Shown: positions 20,109 through 30,548 of the stretch, one piece after another
How the letters are laid out: each line of letters starts with the position of its first letter
Position numbering within the stretch: position 1 is the stretch's first letter
DNA from: Schizophyllum amplum
Taxonomy: Eukaryota > Basidiomycota > Agaricomycetes > Agaricales > Schizophyllaceae
Direction: 5' to 3'
Assembly: GCA_007026445.1 (NCBI GenBank)
Contig: VDMD01000175.1
Location: 1 to 41,604, forward strand
Length of the DNA stretch: 41,604 nt
Translations under genes and position numbers: made by a program
The notes under the pieces: model-generated
Seen by the model: the letters and a program-made list of their open reading frames with translations, nothing else
Told to the model about the DNA's origin: nothing
Database searches by the model: none

Positions 20109-23100
20109 TCATAGCTTACTGTCCGGCCCAGAAACGGAATGGAAGGTCGGCGCGTCGGGAGCGCGGGTGATGTGCGACGGCAAACGCTGGATGGGCTGCA
20201 GCTTGCGCTTGATGTCGCGCAAGATCGTGGTCTTCGGATGCCATTCACGGAAGGCGTCTCGTAACTGGGTGATGTCCCGCCCGAAGAAGTGCGCGACGCG
20301 GTCGTCCGCGATAAGGTCACGCAGGGCCCAGGGGATCTGTAGCATGTGAGTTTACGCACGACGCTGATGATGGTGGATGGACATACCTCATAGTCATTCA
20401 GTTCGCTACTAGCGTTAAACGCTTCCAACGTCAGATCAGGGTGTTCCTCAAGGCCGTCGTCTGTCAGGAAGAGATACTTCGCTGCAAGACTACGAACATG
20501 TAATCAGTAAGAGTCTGTGTAGTCGGCTCAAGCACTTACGCAAAGCAAGCCACATCTTCATAAGCAGTCGAGTGCCCGACACCGGTCAACGAGCCCGCCG
20601 TAGCTTCCGACAGATGTGTGATCAGACCGCTATCGGTCAGGCCAGAGTTCATGACACGCAGAAGGAGCACCAGCAGATTTGACAAGAAGTCCGACGAGCT
20701 ATGGGACGTTGGTATTCACAAACGGAGAATTAAGCGGCACACGTACTGGTAGGCGTCGCCGTCCATATACAATGCGCGCAAGATGAGCGGGTGCTGGACG
20801 TAGGTGAACAACCCCGAATATATCGGGACGACCTGGTCGTTGAGTGAAGCGACGTAAACCATCTTGATCTGCGGATGCGAAGACCACATCAGCACACAAC
20901 CTCAAGACATTTGCAATATCACTCACCCCATTATGGACGACGTTCGTCAACGCCGCGACATAAGCCTTGGACACCGCGTTCTCTGTGTTCTGTACACAGC
21001 TGAGGAAAACATCGCAGATACCAAATGGATCCCACACACCTGGAACTCAAACAGCTCACGAGCGGCATCTGACTCAAAATACTAGACCTTTGTTAATCAC
21101 ACTACGCGACTCAAGCTCAAGCAACACACCTGGAAGTACGGTTGCAGCAGCGAGCTCGAGTTGAGATATCGCAATGGTCCTAGATGAATTCCGCATAGTG
21201 CCAGACAGCAGACTTTCTGAGGCTTCTCGTTCTCCTGGATGTTGCGCTTCGTGCGAATGTGTTTGTCCCGCACCAGCCGGTCGAGCAGATGTGTTGATAC
21301 GATCGTCCCCTGCGAATGTGTCGCGACGAAAATGGCATCCGCGGCATGCAGATCGGCCACCCACTCCTCATTCTTCATCAGATTGCCATACAGCCTGCGA
21401 GGACGGCGTGAGAACCGAGGATGCAGGGAAGAGATATGGACAAAAACACGCACTTCTCCACTCGCTTCTCGATCATGCCCTCACCCTCCAAAGGAATCTG
21501 CGTAATCTTGTCGAAGACGATGTTGTGCTCCTTCTGGAAGTTGTCCAACGCCTGCACCATCATACTCACGAACTTCGGACTAGTCCCGGTCGGCTAAAAC
21601 AACTCGATCAGAACTCACTCAACAGGAAACAGCATACAAGCCACGCACCTCGCCCAGCACCGAGCGCATCATGGCGCCTGGGAACCAACCGTGGATGCCG
21701 ATAACCACGCAGCGCTTGCACGGCAAAGGCGCGGGTCGCAACTCCGGCGGGAGCAGCTCGATCGCGCGCGGAAGCTCCATGCCGAAGTGTGCATAGTCGG
21801 CATCCGCACTCCTACTCCGTGATAGGGTCCCCATGCTCGCCTCGTTTCGAAGCGCGCTGCCCAAACCGCCACCGGCCCGCCGCGCAGCCGCGCCATAGCC
21901 CACTGTACCATCGGCACTCGTCGCCCCGTCCGCATTGAACAGAACACCGCGCACGAACCGACCGACTCGGCCGATGCGCGTTGGCGCGGGTTCAGGTGGA
22001 GGTACATTGCTCCGCGGCTGGGAGTGGAACGTGTCCTGCCACGTCGGAAGCACTACGTTCGGCGGCGGAGTCCGTGGTCGAGGCGGCGGCGCAGATACGG
22101 ACGACTTGCGCGACTTGGACTTCGCGCGCTCCTTGTCGTCCTTGCGCGGATCCTCCTTGACCTTCCGCGCATCCTTCCGCCCGTCCTCCTTCGCCTTCTT
22201 CTCCATAGCTTCCTTCGCCTGTGCCTTGACGTCGTCAGAGATAACAAGCATGGGCGCCTTACTCCTGACAGAGGCTAAGCTGTTTGCGCGGGTGCGGTCT
22301 GACTTGACGGACTCCGGCGGCGCGAGGTGGTGCACGGACGAGGGCGCAGAGCCTGGGCGGCTGCCATCCTTGCTGTCCTTATCTGTGGTGCCCTCGCTCG
22401 CCTGCCCTTCCTCGTCCTCTTCGATGTCCATCACCTCCATCCCGTTCTCATCCCGTTTCACCTCCGCCTCGATACGCTTCGCAGCCAACGACCGGTTGCC
22501 CATAAAGAATGATGCCCAGCCACTCTTGTTCGTGACGATGGAAGACACCGGGTTGGAATTGGTTGATACTGCGCGCCCTTCCCATTCCTCAGTCCTTTCC
22601 TGTGTCGTGTTGGCAACCTGATGCTGCGCTTCTACCTCGCGTTGCTTCGCCTCTACGTCCTGCTGCTCCTGCTCCGCCTGCAGAGCCACCAACTTGCCCT
22701 CCTGCTCGCGATCCCGCGCAAGCGCCGCCTCCTTGATCATTTCCGCATCTGTGAGCGACGCCTGCGCCTGCTCGGGCTCCTCCGTCCCGCTGCCGTAGTA
22801 CCACGCCCACGGCATATACCAGATCGAACTATCCGCGACGGACGTGATGGACAGCGCCTTCGACGTAGACGGCGCCTTGAGGGCAGGCGACGTGGATGGA
22901 GAAAGCGCAGACGGAGAAGATGTCTCGTTGGGCGGGCTCCCGTTCGCGGCCTTCTCCGCGGCCGGCTCGAGTATACCAGGTGCGGAGCCCGTTTCACGGA
23001 TAGAGTCTGGGGGTGGCGAGGTCGGTTCCCCAGTCTCCGTGCCAGCGGGGTCTACCACATCGCTGCACTGCGTCTTCGCGTCATCCTCCTGCGCCTGAGG

Positions 23101-24760
23101 AGATCCCCAGCCAACGTAGTCCCACCACGAGCCGGTAGACGCAGAGCGTGACTCGCGAGCTCGTATCGTCTCCGCATCTATGCCCTGTGCCTCCGCCTGC
23201 GGCTCCGCTGATGGTTGTCCTTCTGGGGCCGCTGCTGCCGCCGGCGAAGCAGCCAAGAGTTGAGGCTCCTGCGTGGGAGTAGCAGCCTCTTGCGCTGCAG
23301 GTAAAGGCGCATCCGGAGCCTTGTCAACCACCTGCTTCACCGCATGTTCTAGCGGGATCTTGGGTCGGCCCAGCAGCGGCAAGCTGAGTATGAACCGCGA
23401 TGTTGACGGGTTCAGACCCGACGAGGACGTCACGGGCGCCTCCTCCAAGGTCGATCGCGAGGATTCTTTCCTCGAAGGCGACATCGACAGTGACGACGTC
23501 GGCGATGTCGAGCTTCGCGAAGGCGACGACGCGCGACGTACCGACCCCGACGGCCACGCAGGCGAGCTGGGAGAGTTCGGCAACGATGGCACTTCGGAGT
23601 CGAGGGACGACAGCGTGGAGGAGCGCAGCATGGGCGGCGATGTCGGTATGTCCCGCGGGGCACTGCCGCGGACGGTCGCGTCACTTGCGGGAGCCCTTTG
23701 CAATGGGGGCTGTTGTGCCGGAACCTCAGGTTGCAGGACTGAAAGCTCAGCCTGTGGTGTGGCAGGCTCGACGAACAGCGCAGGTGGCGGTGGGGATGGC
23801 TGGGGATCGGCAGCCGCATTCGCAGATGGATCGCTATCGGGAGAGGACGAGTCGCTAGCGATTTTGGCGCCGCGGGAGCGGGACAGTGAGCCGAACCATG
23901 AGCGCTTGGGCGGCTCGGTGACGCGCTTCAAAGATGCAGCTGCATCCTTGAGGGGTTCGGCAGCTCGTTTGAGAGATGCGGTAGCGCTGTTGGACGCTGC
24001 ATTGCTGGATAGCTCGGCGCCTTTCTCTGACCCTTGCGCAGCGGTATTCGAGGATTTCGCAGTACCACTTGTGACCCCTGCAGCGCTGGTAGAGAGCTCG
24101 GTTCTGGTCGGGAAAGGAATGGGTACCGAGGGCGGCGTGGATGACGATGTGGAAGGATCAGGCGCCGAAGTCGCGTTGATGGTAGGGCCAGTTGATAATG
24201 ACGTGTCCGGCGATGCGGTGCTCGATGCAGTTGATGTGCTCGGCGGGGAGATCAAAGCAGGCGGCGCCGTGCTCATAGGCATCTGTGGCGAAGCCCCGAG
24301 TTAGCTGCAGCTCGTACTCAGGTGCGGAGCCACTCACCTCCGGCTGTATGGGCTTCGGCGAGTCCGTCATGATGCGCCTGTCCAGTACACTGTCCGGGCT
24401 ACCTGAGACCGACCTGTCTCGCTGCTGGTCGTCCGCAGAGGAACTTTGTCGCAAGAGGGTTGACTGCGAGCGCCGTAGCGGTACTGAGCGCGCGCTTGAT
24501 ATCGAGAGCAGGCGCTCGCGTGTCCGGGAGTAGTCCGGTGACCTCGAGTAATCAGAAGGCAGCGACTCGCTGGACGAGGCGGCTGGCTCTGGTGGTGGGT
24601 CCGTGTGATTATCGAACTCGGCGAGCACTAGGGAGACGCTCGGGGGCGCTGCGGTTGAGGGCTTTGAAGTGCTCAGTGAGCGCCATGAGTGTAATTTGGA
24701 GTTTGATTCGGATCCTGAGGGTTCGCGGGCAGATCTGGAGGAGCGCCTACTCGGAGTCAT
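20109..24760 (-). CDS. YMC020W-like alpha/beta hydrolase with a long disordered N-terminus
   Basis: Conserved fungal protein of unknown substrate (yeast relative YML020W, from memory). Starts at 24760 (MTPSRRSSRSAREPSG). A small intron near 24300 leads into one exon of about 2.6 kb (to about 21650) whose first 700 residues are Ser/Pro/Ala-rich and disordered, with repeated WWDYVGWGS- and WYMPWAWYY-like Trp patches and a charged stretch (KAKEDGRKDARKVKED). The hydrolase domain starts at CVVIGIHGWFPGAMMRSVLGE, followed by FVSMMVQALDNFQ, then IFVATHSQGTIVSTHLLDRL, whose HSQGT holds the nucleophile Ser in a GxSxG-like turn. Then come LCGIHLGPLRYL, VYVASLNDQVVPIYSGLF (candidate catalytic Asp), SGLITHLSEA, and GHSTAYEDVACFALA (candidate catalytic His). 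It ends with EIPWALRDLIADDRVAHFF and TFHSVSGPDSKL. Downstream exons are short with 50-60 bp introns. No classic membrane helix noted. Confidence 0.85.
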
Positions 24761-25614
24761 GAGAGGAGGAAAAGAGAAAGATGGAAAGCACGTTGGCTCT
24801 GGCAGGGAGGCGCACGATGACGTTCATTGAATCAGGATCGGTTACCTCCTTTTGGGTTGTCCGGATCTGATGCGGACCCACATTCGAGTCGTACCACGTC
24901 TGCATGTCGCAGTTCAACGTCCAACAGTCAACCAACTGCCTCGACAGCGGTCATGCAACTTTTCTGCGGCTCGTCTCTCACCTCGTTACACGAAGGAATG
25001 TGCAATGAACATTATCACTCGTCCATATCCTCACCGGCATCGTAGTCCGCCTCGCCCGTCGTAGCCTTCGAATGTCAATCCGTTTGAGGGCGTATTTCTG
25101 TTTCTTTGCTCCCATTCTTGATTGCATGAAGGCCTTGATCTTTTATTTGGGAGCTCGACACTCCTTCTAGGATCATCGCTGTGAACAAGTTCAGGACCAT
25201 TCAGCGAGTCTATCCGTCTTTTCGTCATTTTCATTCCAACTGACATAACGGTTGAGTCCCTTGGGTGCTTATCATGTGCGCTGCACCTCGGTCAAAGTAC
25301 TGTCAAATTTAAAAGCTCTCCCTGAGACTCTCTTTCTTGAGTCTCTTTGTGTTGACATCTTTTTGACACCTGTGACACCGCAAAGAGTTGAACTTTGCAC
25401 ACCGCGTATGTAATCGTATGGGAAACGATGAGCCTGCACGCAGCCTCGCTTGTCCTTTCATACACGAGCGCAGACGCATTAACTCATTGCGATGAGCGTC
25501 CCAAGTACAAAAGACTTAAGTTACTTCTAAGTAGCATGAGTGCGACCGTGAGACTCGGGGAAGGGAACGTGGACGTTCGTGTCACGTGCTATTCAACGGC
25601 ACAAGCACACCTCC
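24761..25614. other. Divergent intergenic region between the alpha/beta hydrolase and F-box genes
   Basis: About 0.85 kb serving as promoter for both divergent genes. It contains a ctttcttgagtctctttgtg-type pyrimidine-rich stretch near 25330 and no ORF with a family signal. Confidence 0.5.
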
Positions 25615-27455
25615 ATGGCCCACCAGAGTAGGGCCACTAGCGTCCAAAAAACCAACGACGCAACTGCTCAAGACTGTGGTGACGCCGCCGGCACTCCAGA
25701 AGCGTCCGCCGACACTGGCATTCAGGACGCTGAGGACAGCATTGGTGAACGAGGCGCTTTGGAGACCGCTGACTTCAACCAGCAAGCAGAGAAACGGTGT
25801 GATCATGGCCTCCTCACGGCGCTCAAAGTTTTTGTGGGTGCTGAGAATCTCAGGACTCGTGAAGGCGTCAGTGCGCTCAAGCTTCGCAACGGCGCCAGGG
25901 CTACCGAGCTTGTCAAAGGCGCTCAGACGGCATGGCTCAATTTGTGGTCGGCGAATCGACCGCCCGTACTCACCGAGCTCCCTCTGGACGTGATATACGA
26001 GGTGCGTAACAGACCCCCGAACGCGAGCTGATAGAAGCACTGGTCGTTCCCTCTACGAACGCTAACTGAGTCCTTCCCTGACCGCATCTGACTCTTGACC
26101 CTTACCTACCTAACTTGCCGCCCGTCCCAGATTTCCACCCACCTCCATCCCGCTGATCTCCTGGGCGTATCGCGTCTGAACAAGACCCTGCGCCAGATGC
26201 TCCTGCAAAAGAGCTCGCGCTGGATATGGAGAGCGAGCTTCGAGAGGTATAGCGAAACCGCGCTCGGCCGGTCAGGGTACATGCTCGCCGGTCCATGGCA
26301 CGGCGGCCCCGGGATCGCGTACGGCGGCGGTCCAGCGAACGCGTATGGCGGTCCGGGGACTGCGTCCGGTTGCCCCCAAACACCAGACGATCTTAGCGAG
26401 CCGGAATATGCTCGTTTTCTTTTCGATGATCTGTGTATGGTGCGTATTCCGGCTCGCTTCGTGATGTGTATGGTGAATGGCGGATGGGCTCATGATTGTC
26501 ATCAGAACTGCTCCGCCCCTGGTGGAATCTATATTGCTTGGAAAGCATGTATGCGTTATTGCGAAAAATGTGTTTCCATTCTGCATATGTACGTCTTCCT
26601 CTTTGCCTTTTGTTCTCTCCTTACTTTGTCCTTACTCTCATATATCTATATATGTTGCATCTCTCGTTTCATCGCTCTCTCTCTCTCTCGAGTCCGCTGT
26701 CTTCTATCTCGTCATCCGCGCCCTTCTTCTTAGTATCTTCTCCTCTCTCACGCCTCTGTTGCCGTCTTGAAACCTCGTTTGGGCGTCTCGCGCGGTTGTG
26801 TGCTGAGTGCCGTTGAACGAGATTGATTTTGACAAGTCCCTTCAGATTCAGTACCCTGGAGGAAGCGATCCCGCAGGATGCAGATCTCGGTCGGACATTT
26901 ACAGCGAATTTTGTGCTCGCCGTCCGTGAGTGTTCTTTCTGACGGGGTGTTTGCGGGTCGTGGTTCTTTTTCTGGATTGTGTTTTCTGTGTTGAAACTCG
27001 TGCTTGCCTTTTCACTATGCAGCTCCCCTCATCCTCCTTGATAGAGGCTCCCTCGCTGCTGGGACCAAGTGCGAAGGCTCAAGGGCTTATACCTTTCCCA
27101 GATTGTGAGGGTAATGACATTGACCTCTACGTGAGAAGCGAGGTAGAGGCGTTCGTCACTGAGCTTGGGCGGCTCCAGGACAGGGACGCGGGCACGGACA
27201 CAGACACGGACACGGACACGGCCATGGTCATCCACGCTTGGTTAGAGGAGCAACGTGCATATTGCCAGAAAGCTTACGGGGTGCGTGTGGTCTACGTCGC
27301 CTCGTCATTTGGAATAATTCTGCTAAAATGCGCATTAGCACATGATATGGCTGGACGAGTGGAAGCGCGAGCGCGAGAGGATACACATCGAGGCAAAGAC
27401 GAGAGAGAAACGTCGAAATTGGGGGCGCCGTAGCTGGAGTCTCTGGCGTGGCTGA
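25615..27455 (+). CDS. F-box domain protein
   Basis: Candidate substrate adaptor of an SCF ubiquitin ligase. Exon 1 (25615-26001) starts MAHQSRATSVQK and ends in the first half of the F-box; exon 2 starts at 26131. The motif LTELPLDVIYEISTHLHPADLLGVSRLNK is joined across the intron and is the Skp1-binding F-box. Next come SSRWIWRASFERY, a Gly/Tyr-rich insert (short GGPG repeats, 26290-26370), and a Cys-rich region (LCMNCSAPGG, MRYCEKC) typical of Agaricomycete F-box proteins. An exon with FSTLEEAIPQDADLGRTF follows, then a Glu-rich coiled region (EVEAFVTELGRLQDRD) with an acgg-ac hexamer repeat coding Asp-Thr pairs at 27189-27220. It closes with a basic helix (WLDEWKRERERIHIEAK) and stop 27453-27455. 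The join near 27100 needs a roughly 34-bp intron and is uncertain. The C-terminus is shorter than in many relatives. Confidence 0.75.
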
Positions 27456-27932
27456 TGCGGTCGCGCGTCCTAGCGCGTATGACAGGAAGGCTTGCCCCAG
27501 AGCGTACAATAAGGCGGCTTGACCACGGTGGATGAGGCCGTAAGCCCTATCGCGGACGACTTGATACTTGTGCCAAGGACTGGTGCTGTACTCCGAGGAA
27601 GCTTTGGCACGCAATCATCCATCAGTGTGGACCTACAACACTCGTCAGTTTTCATATGTCCGCTCTTCCGGCTCTTTTGTGCTGCACGCAGCGTCCTCAG
27701 CCCAACATCCTCTTTGATACAAGGTCTGATCAAGCAGATATTCAGCGCCTAGCAACCTCGAATAGCGCTGCAAAGACCATAACAGTATCATCAGCCACGG
27801 ATCCTGCTGTATAGACAAGGCTTACGAGGCTGCGCTCCGCGCGATCAAAGGCGCAAGAGCAGCGTTGGAGCAGCGACCAGGCAGCGACTCGCAGGCGTGG
27901 CGAGAATAGGGGCTTGCTCCCACACAATGAAT
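27456..27932. other. Intergenic, between the F-box gene and the retrotransposon insertion
   Basis: About 480 bp with no recognisable coding signal. The pre-insertion target sequence of the retrotransposon lies at its right edge. Confidence 0.5.
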
Positions 27933-27948
27933 GCACGTGAGAAGCATG
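27933..27948. repeat. Target-site duplication, copy at the element's 3' end
   Basis: GCACGTGAGAAGCATG, an exact 16-bp match to 28469-28484. It directly abuts the C-rich 3' tail of the truncated retrotransposon. Confidence 0.8.
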
Positions 27949-28468
27949 GGGGGGGGAAATAAAATTTATAGACCGCTTCATGTACCTAAGACAAACCGCG
28001 GTGTAGGGAGGATCCTACGTAGAGTATGTAAGGGTAGCAGTGGTACGTATGAATCTGAGGGTGGTTGTGAGAGTTGTTTTCTATGAATGTGATGGTTGGA
28101 CTGTAAATCGAGGGCAGACGCGTAAGGCGTCGCGGCGGGAGTGACACAGGGCCGAGATTCAGAATCACTGGGTCCGGGGCGGGGACGCACGTGAGCGCTC
28201 GCGCTCAGTGCTCATCGACGAGCTCGGGGGCGGCCTTTGCGAAGGCTTTGGAGGCGCTGATGAACTTGGCGAGGGCATTGAGGCCTGAGTGGGTGCCGAG
28301 AATGATCGGTGTTGAGATGGAGGGAGAGACGGATCGGAGGTGATGTCGTCCGCGCTCATATAGGTGGCATTCGGCGAGGATGTGGTCGCGTGTTTGGATG
28401 GCGGCGTCGCCGCATGGGCAGGCTGGTGATTCGGATGGTACGAAGCGCGCGTAATAGTCGCCGCGGAA
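27949..28468 (-). mobile_element. 5'-truncated non-LTR retrotransposon (LINE) insertion
   Basis: A 520-bp minus-strand fragment bounded by exact 16-bp direct repeats. Its coding part (28468-28205) is open to a stop and carries the C-terminal end of a LINE ORF2-type protein: GDYYARFVPSE, then ACPCGDAAIQTRDHILAEC (CxC...H...C knuckle seen after reverse transcriptase/RNase H in basidiomycete elements), then HLRSVSPSISTPIILGTHSG. After the stop come about 256 bp of 3' UTR ending in ctataaattttatttccccc-type sequence. All upstream ORF2 and ORF1 are missing, as expected from incomplete target-primed reverse transcription. Non-autonomous. The LINE clade cannot be assigned. Confidence 0.85.
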
Positions 28469-28484
28469 GCACGTGAGAAGCATG
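28469..28484. repeat. Target-site duplication, copy at the element's truncated 5' end
   Basis: GCACGTGAGAAGCATG, identical to 27933-27948. The reading frame of the element appears to run on through this copy, but those codons are target DNA. Confidence 0.8.
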
Positions 28485-28619
28485 CGGATCGCGCAGCCGG
28501 CAGCGCTTCTGCTGAGCTCCCATCACCCTGGTCCCTCCTTGCACGAATCTACGCGCTCAGCTTAGGACAGAATTGTGACTCCACCGAGCTTTACCAAAGG
28601 GTATCGTCCTCATTATTTG

Positions 28620-28830
28620 ATGCCGGAGGACGTAGCTAAGAAGCCGAGCGCTTGGTCGTTATGGCTAACGGGAAAAAGACCATCCTCATACCCCTCCTAG
28701 CGTCGTACGAGGCAAGTGAATCACCAAATTACGCTAATTCCTGCCATAGGAAACCCTTCGTCGGAGTCGCAGGAACTTGAGGTGGCGGGAACCGAAAAGA
28801 CGTCGTTTTAGTGCCATCAGCTTCTTCAGT
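28620..28830 (+). pseudogene. SUMO-like/KPVIYLYxP protein, copy C (decayed 5' fragment)
   Basis: Begins MPEDVAKKPSAW at 28620, aligning with MPKDETKKSAGRR of copy B. A +1 shift then gives MANGKKTILIPLLASYE, matching GKKSILIPLPKTYE. The exon ends at 28711 exactly where exon 1 ends in copies A and B, with donor gcaagt and acceptor catag at 28749. The following bases align with the start of copy B exon 2 (CTTCG, CTTG, GGTGG) but are out of frame and soon meet a stop. No SUMO-like or KPVIYLY part remains, and the fragment stops just short of the 3' end of TE-B. Non-functional remnant of a third gene copy. Confidence 0.75.
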
Positions 28831-28918
28831 CTAAATCGAATAATAATAATCGACTATGCGCTCCCTCTTCGTGTTCATATTCGTGCTTTCGTATCGGTAT
28901 GCTATCCCAGGTTCCTCG

Positions 28919-29780
28919 TCACAGCTTCTGTCCCTTAGCAGAGGAGGGCTTGACGGTGCTGTGAACAGCGGAGACAAAGAGCTGCTTATACTCGCGGTCC
29001 CAAAGCTAGAGATGCAGTCAGCATCACGATCACCGCGCGGAATGCCAGAGGTCTCGAAATATTCAAGAGTGCTCACCTCACAACGCGCGGTCCGTATTCG
29101 TCCTTGGACACAGACAGAGGACGACACAATGCGCAGCGTCGTTCCTCTGGCGGATCGCCAAGAGGCCGGACGCAATCAAGTCGTCAACGTGCAGCTCAGA
29201 CTCGGACAACGTAAATGGTACGTACAGCGGTGCGGGCTCGTGCCACGTCAGGTCCATACTCTGAGAGACGCCCGTGCCGTCTACGCCGACCGCAAGGCCC
29301 AGTCCAACAAGTGACGCTACCGAACACCTGCCGCACCGATTCATCAATCCCTCTCTCATGATGACGGGAGATATCACGCACGGGTCGACAATGTAGGCTG
29401 CGCAAGCGCCGTGCAACGTTCCGTGCACGTTGCACATATCTAGCGCCACCAATGATCAGAGTAAGCAGTTGCAGCGCTAGCATGCGGCAGGACGCACCTC
29501 GTGTTACGTCTATCTCCAGCACCACCTCGCACCGTGCCGGGATCTCGTTCAGTGTCATCTCTTGTATGCGGAGACGCTGACCGACGTCCGCGCCGTACGA
29601 TCGCGCAGGCGTACTGACGAAGAAGGCAAGTGCGTTGGCGCACGTCTGCTTGTCGGCGGCGGACGCATTGCCCTTGATGTCTCCCACACAGACTTGCGTC
29701 TCGTCAGAAGTGGGTAAAGCGCGAAGGAATGCGTTAGGGTCAGATAATTTGGCTGCAGGCGCAGCTACTGGAGCAGGCAT
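28919..29780 (-). CDS. Hotdog-fold acyl-CoA thioesterase, THEM2/ACOT13 (PaaI-like) type, copy TE-B
   Basis: Five exons give 199 aa in one frame: 29780-29498, 29439-29382, 29327-29226, 29146-29077, 29005-28919. Landmarks are LRIQEMTLNEIP, CEVVLEIDVTRDMCNV, the active-site loop HGTLHGACAAYIVDPC, then LGLAVGVDGTGVSQSMDL, WHEPAPLGTTLRIVSSS, GRIRTARCELWDREYKQL and the C-terminal KPSSAKGQKL. Asn in MCNVHGTLHG, Asp in YIVDP and Ser in GVSQS occupy the known catalytic positions. The second Gly of HGG is Ala here. Likely cytosolic; no targeting sequence is evident beyond an Ala/Pro-rich start. It is divergent from SUMO-like copy B (start codons 768 bp apart), a possible shared promoter, and convergent with remnant copy C. 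Confidence 0.88.
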
Positions 29781-30548
29781 GGTGAGCTCAAGTCAAGGAG
29801 GTTTGGGCGATAGGGACGAGGGTGCTTTGAAGCTCCCTACGATCAGTGACTCCTTATAAATCCTCAGAAATTAACCATGAGGCGCAGCCGCGGAGGCTTC
29901 ATGGTCGCTTTGGCGACTCCGAGCTTGAGCTTGATCTGCTTGCTCGGAATCCCGATGATCTGCATGAGCATCGTGGACGTGAGCAGCGAACTGCGCGTGT
30001 AATCGAAGCACAAGAGCACTCATCAGAGTCATCTGCTCCAGCTGCCTAAGTAAAGCACGCTGTTGGTGACCGTCTGCACAGCGGGAACACAGTGAGTTAG
30101 AGCCAACTTAAGTTAGGCGTTGAAGAAAACTGATCTTGCGGCTCAATCCCATACATCATGTCTGGCATTGCATTCATGTCTTTACTTGGCCAACAATTGA
30201 TGCACGGGTAGCATTGAAGCACTGATTGAGCTCGACCAAAGTCACTTTAAGTCACAGTCAGGCGGAGGGATGTCAGTGACTTACATAACTAGGTTCAAGT
30301 TGATGTTTGAGATCTCAGGTCAATACATCAAAATAAGTAGCGCGTGTCACGTGAAAGGCACGCGTGTGGTTACTTTAATACTTCGCGACGAGTTACGACT
30401 GAGGGAACTTCTTCGTGAAGCCTTCGATCATCCTCGTTCCAGTCTTACACTCACAGTCCTATAACAGACTCTCTCAGCCCAAGTGCGCGTCAGGCATTAT
30501 CTTCTGGCTTGAGCTGACACCTGTGTCTGCCAGGCGTCTGCTAGCGTA
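29781..30548. other. Divergent intergenic region between TE-B and SUMO-like copy B
   Basis: About 770 bp upstream of both start codons, so potentially a bidirectional promoter. AT-richer than flanking exons. Short palindromic-looking pieces such as gtcactttaagtcac near 30240 are visible, but no named binding site can be assigned. Confidence 0.45.

Noticed and set aside
23273..24304. 343-codon plus-strand ORF
   Set aside because: Antisense shadow of the disordered part of the alpha/beta hydrolase, whose frame has conserved exons on both sides.
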